Source: Nitrososphaerota archaeon
GTDB taxonomy: Archaea > Thermoproteota > Nitrososphaeria > Nitrososphaerales > Nitrososphaeraceae
Assembly: GCA_005877345.1 (NCBI GenBank)
Contig: VBPR01000044.1
Coordinates: forward strand, 1-15,624
Direction: 5' to 3'
Length of the DNA: 15,624 nt
Of the stretch, positions 1-7,072 are shown piece after piece; the stretch's first letter is position 1; every line of letters begins with the position of its first letter. The translations under genes and the position numbers were made by a program. The notes below the pieces were generated by a model. That model was not told where the DNA came from. It saw only the letters and a list, made by a program, of their open reading frames with translations, and searched no databases.

Positions 1-168
1 ATGTTCTTTGTTATTACTAACTCTATCTACAGACGAAGATATGATAAAGTAGAAATAGAACAGAGACAACAGCAACTAGATCAACTCAAAAATGAATTAG
101 TGAGTAGACTTTCAGACATTGAAGGGAAACAGGCAAAATGTTTAGATCTTATTAATCAAATGAAATAA
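1..168 (+). CDS. Small coiled-coil protein, possibly 5'-truncated
   Basis: The frame is open from the first base and gives 55 residues from the ATG at position 1 to TAA. Because the window begins exactly there, the ATG may be internal to a longer gene. The first nine residues are hydrophobic (MFFVITNSI) and could be the end of a membrane helix; they are followed by an Arg-rich stretch (YRRRYDK) fitting a cytoplasmic border. The rest is rich in Glu, Gln, Lys and Leu with a heptad-like spacing (EQRQQQLDQLKNEL), so a single coiled-coil helix is likely. No family is recognised. The reading is a membrane-anchored or truncated coiled-coil protein of unknown role. Confidence 0.4.
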   Translation: MFFVITNSIYRRRYDKVEIEQRQQQLDQLKNELVSRLSDIEGKQAKCLDLINQMK

Positions 169-263
169 TCTAGATTCCATGTGAACACAAAGATAATTTT
201 CTAGTAATAGAATACCTTGGGACGTACACGCGTCGCTAACGTGATTTATGGTCCAAACTCATG

Positions 264-303
264 TTAAATTTAAAATAAAATAAAATAAAATTTAAAATAA
301 ATT
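264..303. repeat. TAAAA-type low-complexity tract
   Basis: A run of three or four TAAAA/AAAAT units flanked by AAATTTAAAAT-like ends lies just past the 3' end of the HdeD-like gene. The tract is almost pure A/T. Read on the minus strand it gives T-rich runs that could help stop transcription of the gene at 315-849, but no hairpin is needed or seen. Confidence 0.4.
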
Positions 304-314
304 TGGTTAGCCTC

Positions 315-849
315 TTACTTTTTACCAGTGAGGTTATCGAGGTTATCCTTCGACGGTAAGTTCAGTTTTGTGCCTGTTGCACCAGCTGCGATCATCTCAA
401 ATCCTGCTATCAAAAGTCCTATTGCTACAATAAATCCTGCAAATGCTGCACCAAAGACAGGTGAGACAAGCGTTATGATTCCAATGATTATTAACAATGC
501 ACCTACTCCAATAAGGAAAGCTCTTTTCCAACCAGATTCCTTTCCTGAGAACCCCTCAACTATGCTAGCAGAACCAAATCCATGTAGCCAATACTGGATT
601 TGCGATGACAAGGCCCGCAAATATGATGATCAATATACCAAGGCCTATGCTTGCACCTCTTCCCCTGATATGGAAGAAAATACCAGCAATAATCTTCTCA
701 ATTCCTAGAATGAATAAGATTATGGCAAGTATAACTACTATAGACACAAACGTAGCTGCCGGAAATGCAAGTGCGTAAATTGACAATATGACGATAAGTA
801 TACCAAGCCCAATTTCGATAAATCTAAACCATCCTGCTGATTTTTCCAT
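315..849 (-). pseudogene. HdeD-like (DUF308) membrane protein, frameshifted
   Basis: Two overlapping frames together make one DUF308/HdeD-type protein. The 5' part (849 to 565) reads MEKSAGWFRFIEIGLG and carries about three hydrophobic helices ending at NPVLATW. The 3' part, in another frame (about 595 to 315), begins around SASIVEGFSGKESGWKRAF and adds two or three more helices with a Gly-rich end, then a charged tail NLPSKDNLDNLTGKK. HdeD proteins are about 180-200 aa with six helices, and NPVLATW normally runs on through another helix to a (S/R)IVEG motif. Here that linker is about six residues short, so the break near 575-600 looks like a small deletion rather than a single-base error. 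Known bacterial HdeD helps in acid stress; archaeal function is unknown. Either a pseudogene or an assembly fault. Confidence 0.75.
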
Positions 850-878
850 TTATAATTTCATTCTTTTATACGGAAACC

Positions 879-890
879 ACTATATATAGT
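879..890 (-). promoter_or_regulatory. TATA box of the HdeD-like gene
   Basis: The self-complementary ACTATATATAGT is centred about 35 nt before the ATG at 849. This fits an archaeal TATA box giving a leader of roughly ten bases. It is inferred from position and base composition only. Confidence 0.5.
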
Positions 891-1018
891 CTTTCAATGT
901 TAATACATTAGTAGCTTATTTTGAATTATTGATTTAGATTCTCTTATCATTTGAATGAGATATATATCGTTTTCATTCAGTATTTCTATGCCAGTACTAT
1001 ATTAATAATAGATTTGAC

Positions 1019-1374
1019 TTAGTCAACAGGAGCAGCACTTTTATCATTCTTCATGTTGCATTCCACCAATTTAAGATATCTTCAGATAGTAATAAGACCT
1101 TTGTATTGTTTATAGTCTTCAGAAACTAATTCAATTAGTATTGGTAACATTGTGGTGGTAACTGGAAGAAACTTCGTACTGTTACTCTAGGCCTAAATAC
1201 TAGGAGTGAGTTATTGGGAATGACAAGTAATCCTTGTGCAGATCCGCTTTCTGACCTCATAACCGTGATTGTCACTCCCATACCTCGGTATTCTAATATT
1301 GCAAGTATCCTCCACACTATTATAATTCCGTCAAAGGCAGAAATACTGAAGTGAAATCTATGTGTGCTCCACAT
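1019..1374 (-). pseudogene. Decayed winged-helix (HTH_45-like) regulator
   Basis: On the minus strand three frames each hold a protein-like block, in the order expected of a small archaeal winged-helix protein. The first block (IVWRILAILEYRGMGVTITVM) resembles the first helices of the family, where an ILE-GG-x-T-K-T pattern is common. It continues to SAQGLLVIPNNSLLVF, like a recognition helix plus wing. A second frame gives FLPVTTTMLPILIELVSEDY. A third, after a stop, gives RYLKLVECNMKNDKSAAPVD and ends in TAA at 1019-1021; KG-x-RYL-x-L is usual near the end of this family. No single frame gives a whole protein. I infer an old frameshifted copy. The family match is from memory of the pattern and is weak; an unrelated remnant is possible. 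Confidence 0.35.
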
Positions 1375-1557
1375 ACCAATGTATTAACGGCCCGAACTTC
1401 AACTTCAAAGGTCAGCTAAATTTTCTCTTATATCTTTCAATAAATGAGTCACCAATCAGCTCTTTTAGTGAATAATCTAAACTGGTCAAAATGATTAGTA
1501 CGATCTTGAACAGATTAAACCGAAATATTAATAAGAAACAAAAAATTTTGTTCGCTT

Positions 1558-2259
1558 GTGCCTAAGATCCTTGTGAATCTTCTCAGTATTAGTCTCACTA
1601 TTTCAATGTTATTAATGCTCGAAGAACAAGAGGCAAACGCACAATTCCTGCAAGTAGATTTGGGCGTCCTTGAGGATATTATTGCTAATATAGATGACAA
1701 ATTGAATTATCTTTTCAATTCAAACCCTCTTGACAGGTTCTCAGATGCTGGGTGTCTTGCTGGAGCATTGACAGGCGGTACGTCAGGTATAATGAGGAAA
1801 GGACATTTGATAATTGGAACCGATTGTAACGATAACATAAAGGGTGATAGTAACGATGAAATCATATACACACTTAAAGGAAATGATCGAGTATGGGCAG
1901 GAATGGGTAACGATATAATTTATGGTGGTTTGGGTTCCAACAGATTATATGGTGAACGCAACGATGACATCATTATCCCTGGAGATGGTTCAAATTTAGT
2001 TGATGGCGGACCTGGGGATGATGTACTTTTTGGGGCACTTGGAAATAACTTTCTTGTCGGAGGTCAGGATAACGATCAACTTATTGCAGGAGCTGGCACG
2101 ACTATAATGGATGGTGGAACTGGAAGCAATGAATATGATTGTAGCGGGAATAGCATAGTTTTAGATTATAATCCAGATAATGGAGATACAGTGGCAGGAA
2201 ATTGTAAAATAATGAATAACGAAGGAATTGATTTTTCAAGAGATATTAATATTTCATAA
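1558..2259 (+). CDS. Secreted RTX-type (hemolysin-like) calcium-binding repeat protein
   Basis: 233 residues starting at GTG; an in-frame stop at 1516-1518 leaves little room for an earlier start. Residues 1-28 form a Sec-type signal peptide (MPKILVNLLSISLTISMLLM) with a likely cut at the ANA-Q site. A spacer to about residue 80 includes a two-Cys region. From about residue 83 to 190 there are loosely kept RTX nonapeptides of the GGxGxDxxx kind: GMGNDIIYGG, GGPGDDVLFG, GGQDNDQLIAG and GGTGSNEYDC. In known RTX proteins such tandem units bind Ca2+ and fold into a parallel beta roll outside the cell. No protease, lipase or adhesin domain is attached, so only the calcium-binding roll can be claimed. 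The end (DTVAGNCKIMNN) has a second Cys that may pair with C195-region Cys. Monocistronic; the next gene converges from the other strand 14 nt away. Confidence 0.8.
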   Translation: MPKILVNLLSISLTISMLLMLEEQEANAQFLQVDLGVLEDIIANIDDKLNYLFNSNPLDRFSDAGCLAGALTGGTSGIMRKGHLIIGTDCNDNIKGDSNDEIIYTLKGNDRVWAGMGNDIIYGGLGSNRLYGERNDDIIIPGDGSNLVDGGPGDDVLFGALGNNFLVGGQDNDQLIAGAGTTIMDGGTGSNEYDCSGNSIVLDYNPDNGDTVAGNCKIMNNEGIDFSRDINIS

Positions 2260-2273
2260 GACTTGTTTTCATC

Positions 2274-3444
2274 CTATAAATGTATTTCAAATGAATCGAT
2301 CATTTTCCAAATGGTTGGCAAGTAATTGGAGAACAAAGCTTCTTGCGCTGTAAAGGTAATTAAAAATACTTTATTGCCAAAGATTGTGTAGACTTGCATT
2401 TTCTTGAATGATTCATCTTCCCCTGTAATAGTAGAGTAAACCAACATATGCGCCGAACGGTTTCCTTTGAGAGTAAACGGTTTTGAATCCAATACAAAAT
2501 CACTTGTATTTTGAATTCTATTTAAGCGTCCATTAATTATTTTATCTAGGGACATATTCTTAGAATCAAATGTAAATATATCTAAGTATGCTACAAAGTG
2601 ACCTGACACACCTGAAATATTGCCAAGCTGGGAGGCAGTTTTTGACGGCGAGTAGAATCCTACAACAGTATTATTGCTTGCATTATTATAGGGATAACTC
2701 CTTACAGACCAGCCGTCCGGATACCGGATTTTTATCCCAAAAATATTGTTCTGATAAGTCTGGAAACCCATTGTAGTCCCATTATCGATTGTCTTGGATG
2801 TCTCGTTACTTGGTACCTTTGATTTATTAGAAGGTATAGGAGGTATGGCTTTTTCCAAAGGTTTTTCCAAAGGACCAGTGATTGTCTTGGATGTCTGAAG
2901 GTATGGCTTTTTCCAATGCACCAGTGATTGTCTTGGATGTCTTGTTACTTGGTACCTTTGATTCATTAGAAGGTATAGAAGGTATGGCTTTTTCCAATGC
3001 ACCAGTGATTGTCTTGGATGTCTTGTTACTTGGTACCTGTTTAATTAATTGTTTAGTTATCAAATTTAAATTGGTTTTTGCTATATCCGATCTCCCACTT
3101 AGTATTGCACCTACGGTTTCACGTATAAGTAACATAGAGTCCTGGATTGAGGTAGAATTATCTTTAGTTTGCGCTACCAACCGCTGAACCATTAATAGGT
3201 TCTCTACAGTTTTGTTGGAATTACCGCTCTCTAACGTATGGTTGGCTTCAGAAAGAAGTCCTTTTATCATGGCTTGGGATGATTCCAAGGAAGATTGTTG
3301 TTGTGCTATAGCTACCTGCAATACCGAAGTATGCGAGACGTATATTAAAAAAAGGGAGCATGAGACCAACTGGATCGAACATAATGTAAGCAAAAAAGAA
3401 TAGTTCATAAAAAAGTACGTTGAGGTTAACTTGTGTTCGTGCAT
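2274..3444 (-). pseudogene. Secreted PsbP-like domain protein, frameshifted in internal repeats
   Basis: Two overlapping frames form one gene. The 5' frame (3444 to about 2906) starts MHEHKLTSTYFFMNYSFLLT; a signal segment ends near VAIAQQQ, and the second Met (MNYSFLL) may be the true start. A helical region (residues about 50-130) is followed by Ser/Thr/Pro/Lys-rich 27-residue repeats (VPSNKTSKTITGALEKAIPS...). The 3' frame carries on from TSKTITGPLEK through KVPSNETSKTI to a globular domain: NNIFGIKIRYPDGW, then GHFVAYLDIFTFDS, KGNRSAHMLVYSTITG and NYLPTIWKMIDSFEIHL at the end. That order of strands matches the PsbP-like family found often as lipid- or surface-attached proteins in ammonia-oxidising archaea. 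The frames part at a 35-nt deletion inside the repeats. As written, the 5' frame stops after KSHTSYTF at 2827 and the PsbP-like domain is not made. Confidence 0.75.
2787..3037 (-). repeat. 81-nt (27-residue) coding tandem repeat with a 35-nt deletion
   Basis: The GGTACC at the start of each unit falls at 3032-3037, 2951-2956 and 2812-2817. The first spacing is 81 nt (27 codons) and the two units are nearly identical. The second spacing is 139 nt, which equals two units minus 35 nt plus a 12-nt duplication (CTTTGGAAAAAC, giving PLEK twice). The 35 nt lost run from the end of CCATACCTTC to AGACATCC and break the frame. A partial fourth copy closes the array at 2787-2817. Replication slippage or collapse of the repeat in assembly are both possible. 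Confidence 0.85.
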
Positions 3445-3830
3445 CTTTTACAATAAATTGTTCTTAGCCAGATTTATTTAGTTTCGTAAGAACTGTAAGC
3501 GCTTTATTCATATCTTTTCCTGTTACTTTAGACCTTCATGTTTTATCAGGTTGGCCCTATTCAACATAACTCATATTCTGCTCTAGTTAAGAAAGTCAAG
3601 TTTCAAATGGTAAAAGATGTTTAGAATTATTATCGCTAGTAAATTGGTAATGAATTTAGCTGTACAGATAAATATTTTGACTGTGAATTTTTTGTTGGTA
3701 GTAGTAATAGACCTTCTTGACTTATTTAACTCACTCTAACTGCGTATTTAGCAATGGGAAATTCCCAACAAAATCTGGCTGTTGTATTTATGTTTTAGTT
3801 CTCTGTCTGGCAGTTCGAATTAAGTATGGA
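3445..3830. other. Gene-free stretch with a possible short coding relic
   Basis: No full gene, RNA or repeat was found in these 386 bases. On the minus strand at about 3470-3535 a short open block reads SKVTGKDMNKALTVLTKLNK then SG and stop; it looks protein-like but has a stop just upstream and no start, so it could be the tail of a lost gene. The part next to 3444 (AT-rich, ATTTATTTAG near 3472-3482) may hold the TATA box of the PsbP-like gene. Confidence 0.3.
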
Positions 3831-4823
3831 TTAAATTAACTTTAATAAATTAGGTTCAATTTGTCTGCATGAAAACCATTTGAAGTCAACATCTCCACGA
3901 TACCTTTTGTAAACCATACGAGGTGCTCCCCGAGTTCCAACCTCGTAATCTTGTCCTTCACATATGGCCTTTGGTCCCCACATATAGGATCTCGTGTCAA
4001 TAACCTCATTTACCTTTATCCAAGTCTTGCCATCACTATTGAAATTCATCCAGTGCTCCAACTTGACTTTTGGGTCATTGATATCATGAGATAGTATCAT
4101 GTGAACATACTTGATACCAAACCAACCTTGATCTGCTAAAACAACATGAGGAATTATGGTTTTAATTCCTGCAGGATCCTCATAATAGTTATTTGGACTT
4201 TGTTTTGTGTGTTTTACTTTGGAAGGCTCGTGTAAACTATTGCAGTCTGTTTCGCAATCGTAGCTAAATTCCTCACAACAGAGATGGTTACTTTTATCGT
4301 GATGATTACACGGACCCCTAAGGTAGATACCATCATGTTCTGTAGGGTTATGGACATTAAAGAAACCTGTCAACTCAACGTTATCAAGGTCGCTTTTATC
4401 ATATGTGTAGCCACGAGCGATAGAATCCTTAAAACTCATCTTGCAACCACCTATCGCGTCTTTATAATTAGGATCAACATTCAAGTTAAACTTGACTCTC
4501 TTGTTGTCGTCGGTTGTCCATGAACCGTCTTTATTTCTTACTAGTTTACGATATGTAGAACCGCCCCCTATTTCAAAATGCGAATCAAACGGCTGTTCAT
4601 GATTCATATACCAAACGAAACCTTTTGGTTTAGTAGGATATAAAAAAACCACACCATCAGGTCCTACCATGTTAACTCGCTTTGTTACGGGTTTACTAGT
4701 TGTAGGAACTACAGTTCCCAATGCCTTCCCAAATAGTACCAATGGCAATAACATAAATCCTGTCCCAGCAGTTCCGACCAATTTTAAGAAATCAAGGCGT
4801 GATATTAATTGACCTTTTGGCAT
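3831..4823 (-). CDS. Exported Cys-rich protein of unknown function with a near-Tat signal
   Basis: 330 residues from the ATG at 4823; the frame is open back to another ATG at 4874, but a TATA box at 4844-4856 lies about 27 nt before 4823, so the shorter form is preferred. The N-terminus reads MPKGQLISRLDFLKLVGTAG and then a hydrophobic stretch (FMLLPLVLF). SRxxFLK is the Tat motif, yet the second Arg is Leu (codon CTT, one base from CGT). The mature part looks like an all-beta globular protein: FVWYMNHEQPFDSHFEIGGG, YTYDKSDLDNVELTGFFNVH, GWFGIKYVHMILSHD, KLEHWMNFNSDGKTWIKV. Eight Cys, most clustered in GPCNHHDKSNHLCCEE and YDCETDC, suggest disulfides or metal binding. A jelly-roll or lectin-like fold is only a guess. 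No enzyme family is recognised. Monocistronic. Confidence 0.7.
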   Translation of the reverse strand: MPKGQLISRLDFLKLVGTAGTGFMLLPLVLFGKALGTVVPTTSKPVTKRVNMVGPDGVVFLYPTKPKGFVWYMNHEQPFDSHFEIGGGSTYRKLVRNKDGSWTTDDNKRVKFNLNVDPNYKDAIGGCKMSFKDSIARGYTYDKSDLDNVELTGFFNVHNPTEHDGIYLRGPCNHHDKSNHLCCEEFSYDCETDCNSLHEPSKVKHTKQSPNNYYEDPAGIKTIIPHVVLADQGWFGIKYVHMILSHDINDPKVKLEHWMNFNSDGKTWIKVNEVIDTRSYMWGPKAICEGQDYEVGTRGAPRMVYKRYRGDVDFKWFSCRQIEPNLLKLI

Positions 4824-4843
4824 TTCCCTTAATAATTCGTTTT

Positions 4844-4856
4844 TTAAATATAAAAA
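4844..4856 (-). promoter_or_regulatory. TATA box deciding the start of the exported protein
   Basis: The minus strand reads TTTATATTTAAAA, centred about 27 nt before the ATG at 4823. That spacing fits leaderless transcription from 4823 and would place the box inside the coding region if the upstream ATG at 4874 were used. Confidence 0.55.
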
Positions 4857-4905
4857 CGTATGAGATGCAAGCAAAAGTCCTGTTTGATATCCTGCTGGAT
4901 ATTAT

Positions 4906-5106
4906 TTACCTAGTATTTGAAATTTTTGTTCGTATAAATTCCCTTAAATCGCTAGCTTCCTCCCTATAAGCCCTGATTTTATGAATTTGGCCATCAGAGC
5001 ATTTTACCTCAACTGTTACTATGCTAATCTCTGCATCTGAACCAAGAACACTAGGATGTACTTTTTCGATCTTACAACCGCGGTCTAGGAAGTCTTGTAG
5101 CTTCAA
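4906..5106 (-). CDS. Small hypothetical protein (66 aa)
   Basis: The protein starts MKLQDFLDRGCKIEKVHPSV and has two likely beta strands (ISIVTVEVKC and IHKIRAYRE) followed by a charged helix (EEASDLREFIRTKIS). The mix of strands and helix, sensible codon use and an AT-rich box (TATTTATAAAA near 5146-5156) about 45 nt upstream support a real gene. Two Cys residues are too far apart for a zinc knuckle. No family is recognised. It lies 82 nt upstream of the exported protein on the same strand, but that gene has its own TATA box, so co-transcription is not needed. Confidence 0.55.
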   Translation of the reverse strand: MKLQDFLDRGCKIEKVHPSVLGSDAEISIVTVEVKCSDGQIHKIRAYREEASDLREFIRTKISNTR

Positions 5107-5180
5107 TATAGATTCTCACAATGTCTTAAGTTATTATTCTCTATTATTTATAAAATTGAACAATGACATTGATTGAGATC

Positions 5181-5337
5181 ATGAATTCGAAGTCAACTTT
5201 ACGCCATTAAAATCGCCGTAAAATCAATTAGATATTCATCTCTAATAAAGGATGATGGACACTTTAATATTGAGAAATATTTGTTATTGAAACTGAGTGT
5301 TGAAGAGAAAATCCATAATACTTTGGTGATTATATAG
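5181..5337 (+). pseudogene. Possible short frameshifted ORF
   Basis: ATG at 5181 opens MNSKSTLRH and stops, but the next frame continues with a protein-like block: AIKIAVKSIRYSSLIK, then DDGHFNIEKYLLLKLSVEEK and IHNTLVII, stopping at 5335-5337. Joining both frames would give a roughly 50-residue helical protein. There is no recognised family, and the opposite strand also has a 62-codon open frame here (5199-5387), so this is only a weak suggestion of a decayed small gene. Confidence 0.2.
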
Positions 5338-5374
5338 ATCAAATCATGGATCAGAAAATCAGAGAATAAGGAAG

Positions 5375-5912
5375 CCAGGATATCCAATAAATCCTCTCAT
5401 TCTTAATAGATGGTCGGCCAGGTCTATGACTGGAGAAGAGCTTGATGAGAAGGATTATGTCACTTTTTGAAGCTGCTAGATGGGCTCCCTCATCTTTTAT
5501 TTACGCTAAAAGAGATACAGAACACTGGGATCGATTGTTTAATTTATTGGTTGACACAAATAAGCTTTGGGCAAAAAATGCTGCGTTACTAGTAGTGGTA
5601 ATATCTAGAAAAAACTTTGAATTTAATGAAAAACCTGCAAGGACACATCAATTTGATGCTGGATCGGCCTGGCAAAATCTTGCATTAGAAGCTCACTCTA
5701 GAGGTATTGTTGCGCATGGAATGCAAGGTTTTGATTATGAAAAGGCAAGAGTAGATTTAGGAATTCCTGTCGATTTTGAAGTAATGGCAATGATTGCAAT
5801 TGGAAAGAAGGGACCAAAAGAAAATCTTCCCGCCGAGCTTCAAGATAAGGAAAAACTCAGTGACCGCAAGCCGTTGAGGGATATTATTATGGAAGGATTT
5901 TTTCGCAAATAA
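5375..5912 (+). pseudogene. Nitroreductase family protein, decayed N-terminus and lost FMN loop
   Basis: From 5457 to TAA at 5912 the frame gives MSLFEAARWAPSSFIYAKRD onward to DRKPLRDIIMEGFFRK, a clear nitroreductase-fold flavoenzyme (about 190 aa when whole; these use FMN to reduce nitro or quinone substrates with NAD(P)H). The missing N-terminus is upstream in another frame: NPLILNRWSARSMTGEELDE (from 5390), including the RWSxR phosphate-binding motif. The frames are joined by one extra base near 5453. A further slip lies near 5380, where DIQ and NPL are out of phase and no start codon precedes. The usual APSSFNxQPWRF loop is cut to APSSFIYAKR, a loss of about 21 nt between two TTT runs that removes an FMN-binding segment. 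Three separate lesions make an inactive gene likely. Only a shortened product from TTG 5442 could be made. Confidence 0.8.
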
Positions 5913-5921
5913 AATAATTAA

Positions 5922-6167
5922 TTAAAGTTGATTGTTTTCCAGTCTTTTTCTACCTTCATCGGTAATTCGAATTTTTGATTCTGTAGCCTCATTATTTGAT
6001 ACAAACCCATCGCCATATAAAATTTTAACAATACGATCTGTTTCAGATTTATCCAATAGACCTATTTCTTTTCCAATTTCGTACTTGTCGAAATAGCTAA
6101 TCTCTCCTTTATCTGCAGTTTTTTAGAAAAGTTTCAGGAGAAACCTGTCAAAAGCTTCATTAGACAT
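5922..6167 (-). pseudogene. Winged-helix DNA-binding protein with an in-frame stop
   Basis: The minus strand from ATG 6165-6167 reads MSNEAFDRFLLKLF, then TAA (6123-6125), then in the same frame KTADKGEISYFDKYEIGKEI, GLLDKSETDRIVKILYGDGF and IRITDEGRKRLENNQL to the stop at 5922-5924. The pattern FL-x-KLxEKT, a helix-turn-helix (YEIGKEIGLLDKSETDRIV), a wing and IT-x-EG matches a common archaeal wHTH type, where Glu (GAA) normally stands at the stop site. All the rest of the 81-codon frame is intact, so this is either a very recent nonsense change (or sequencing error) or, less likely, readthrough. It converges with the nitroreductase remnant and lies downstream of the TM2 gene on the same strand. 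Confidence 0.65.
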
Positions 6168-6185
6168 TTTTACTCAATAATGGGT

Positions 6186-6476
6186 TTAACGGTTGTTGAA
6201 TTCTGAATTTTGTTTATCATTAGATGTTTTAGTTCCCATGTTGACAGATTTGTACAGGAACAATGCGTCAAACACTTGCCATATCCAGTACGTAGCCATG
6301 ATTATCCAATTTAATGGAAATGCAAACGCAAATGATAGAGCTAAAGACAATATTAAGGCCCCTAATAGAATTGTAAATCCACGTTTCTTGTGATCAAGAT
6401 AAATTTGTCCAAGTCCTGGTAAAATAATACTAAAAAAATAGGCGTATATTGAGCTCTTTTCAGATATTATCTCCAT
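6186..6476 (-). CDS. TM2-domain membrane protein (96 aa)
   Basis: Begins MEIISEKSSIYAYFFSIILP and contains the TM2 signature: a first hydrophobic segment ending in PGLGQIYLDHKKRGF (residues about 20-34), a second long helix (TILLGALILSLALSFAFAF) and a third short one (NWIIMATYWIWQVFDALFLY) with the conserved Asp of the family. The tail (NMGTKTSNDKQNSEF) is polar. TM2 proteins are small membrane proteins found in bacteria and archaea with no agreed function. It lies 11 nt downstream of the zinc-ribbon ORF on the same strand, so the two probably share one transcript driven from about 6645; the wHTH remnant follows 18 nt later and may have been the third member. Confidence 0.85.
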   Translation of the reverse strand: MEIISEKSSIYAYFFSIILPGLGQIYLDHKKRGFTILLGALILSLALSFAFAFPLNWIIMATYWIWQVFDALFLYKSVNMGTKTSNDKQNSEFNNR

Positions 6477-6487
6477 TGCTTTTTCCC

Positions 6488-6622
6488 TTAAATACGAGTT
6501 GCAGGAATTTGGATGGCATTGATTATCTCATGATAGCACTTCGTACATACCTTTATGCCTAGGAACTGATTTAGCGAATGAGTCCTTCTCCGGCAGCGCT
6601 CACATATCAGCTCAGATTCCAT
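6488..6622 (-). CDS. 44-aa zinc-ribbon protein
   Basis: Minus-strand ATG at 6620-6622 gives MESELICERCRRRTHSLNQF, then LGIKVCTKCYHEIINAIQI, ending PATRI. Two Cys pairs, C7-x2-C10 and C26-x2-C29, are set as a treble-clef/zinc-ribbon with 15 residues between, and the second pair is followed by Tyr-His. A TATA box sits 24 nt before the ATG. Such micro zinc ribbons are common in archaea and may bind nucleic acid or partner proteins, but no role is shown. It is first in a likely operon with the TM2 protein. Confidence 0.7.
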   Translation of the reverse strand: MESELICERCRRRTHSLNQFLGIKVCTKCYHEIINAIQIPATRI

Positions 6623-6640
6623 GATATAACATACTCATTA

Positions 6641-6650
6641 TGATTTAAAT
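6641..6650 (-). promoter_or_regulatory. TATA box of the zinc-ribbon/TM2 unit
   Basis: TGATTTAAAT (minus strand ATTTAAATCA) is centred about 24 nt before the ATG at 6622, as expected for a leaderless archaeal transcript. Confidence 0.5.
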
Positions 6651-6913
6651 CAGTTGTATATTATGATGCGTGTGATTTTAAAGCTCTGCCTTTTCCAATC
6701 AGGACTTGTTTTTTCATCATTTATGAAAAATGCTACAATCGCTATTTTAGTAACTTATCATCCATTAATGAATTTGTAAATTCGACTCTAATAGGGTGAA
6801 TCACAAGTTTGCAACGTAATTCAAAAGAACTAGAATTCTTGTGAGAAATAGAAATATTTACTGTTCCAACTACTGTTACTATTAAATACGATTCGCTATC
6901 TTATTAATAGAAG

Positions 6914-7072
6914 TCAGGTAGGTAAATAAATAGAGGCAGCGTTTTTTAGTAGATCATGTTCTAACGTTATCGGCATAACGAATAGTACATTAAATAGGAA
7001 TTTGAGTAGGACCACAATTACGATAATCACGATTATAACCAACGCGATATAAATGAGTGTGTTTAATACCAT
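6914..7072 (-). CDS. Small membrane protein (52 aa)
   Basis: Minus-strand ATG at 7070-7072 opens MVLNTLIYIALVIIVIIVIV and goes on VLLKFLFNVLFVMPIT, ending LEHDLLKNAASIYLPT. One very long or two short hydrophobic helices (residues 5-36) with a Lys in between, then a short soluble tail. A strong AT box (AAAATATAAATAAAT, 7088-7102) stands about 20-30 nt upstream. It faces away from the tiny charged ORF at 7179, the same layout as the membrane protein and charged ORF at 11.3-11.5 kb, though the two membrane proteins are not alike in sequence. Function unknown. Confidence 0.6.
   Translation of the reverse strand: MVLNTLIYIALVIIVIIVIVVLLKFLFNVLFVMPITLEHDLLKNAASIYLPT

Noticed and set aside
328..708. 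Open frame of 126 codons on the plus strand
   Set aside because: It is antisense to both halves of the HdeD-like gene, whose helices and charged tail are clear on the minus strand; the plus frame has no family pattern.
2787..3037. CRISPR-like array
   Set aside because: The 81-nt units are direct coding repeats inside a protein gene, with no unique spacers between short repeats.
2882..3187. 101-codon plus-strand open frame with repeats (GMAFSNAPVIVLDVLLLGT)
   Set aside because: It is the antisense reading of the 27-residue repeats of the PsbP-like gene, so its repeats are a by-product.
5199..5387. 62-codon open frame on the minus strand (MDILASLFSDFLIHD...)
   Set aside because: No family pattern, and the plus strand across the same bases holds the start of the nitroreductase remnant and another protein-like block.
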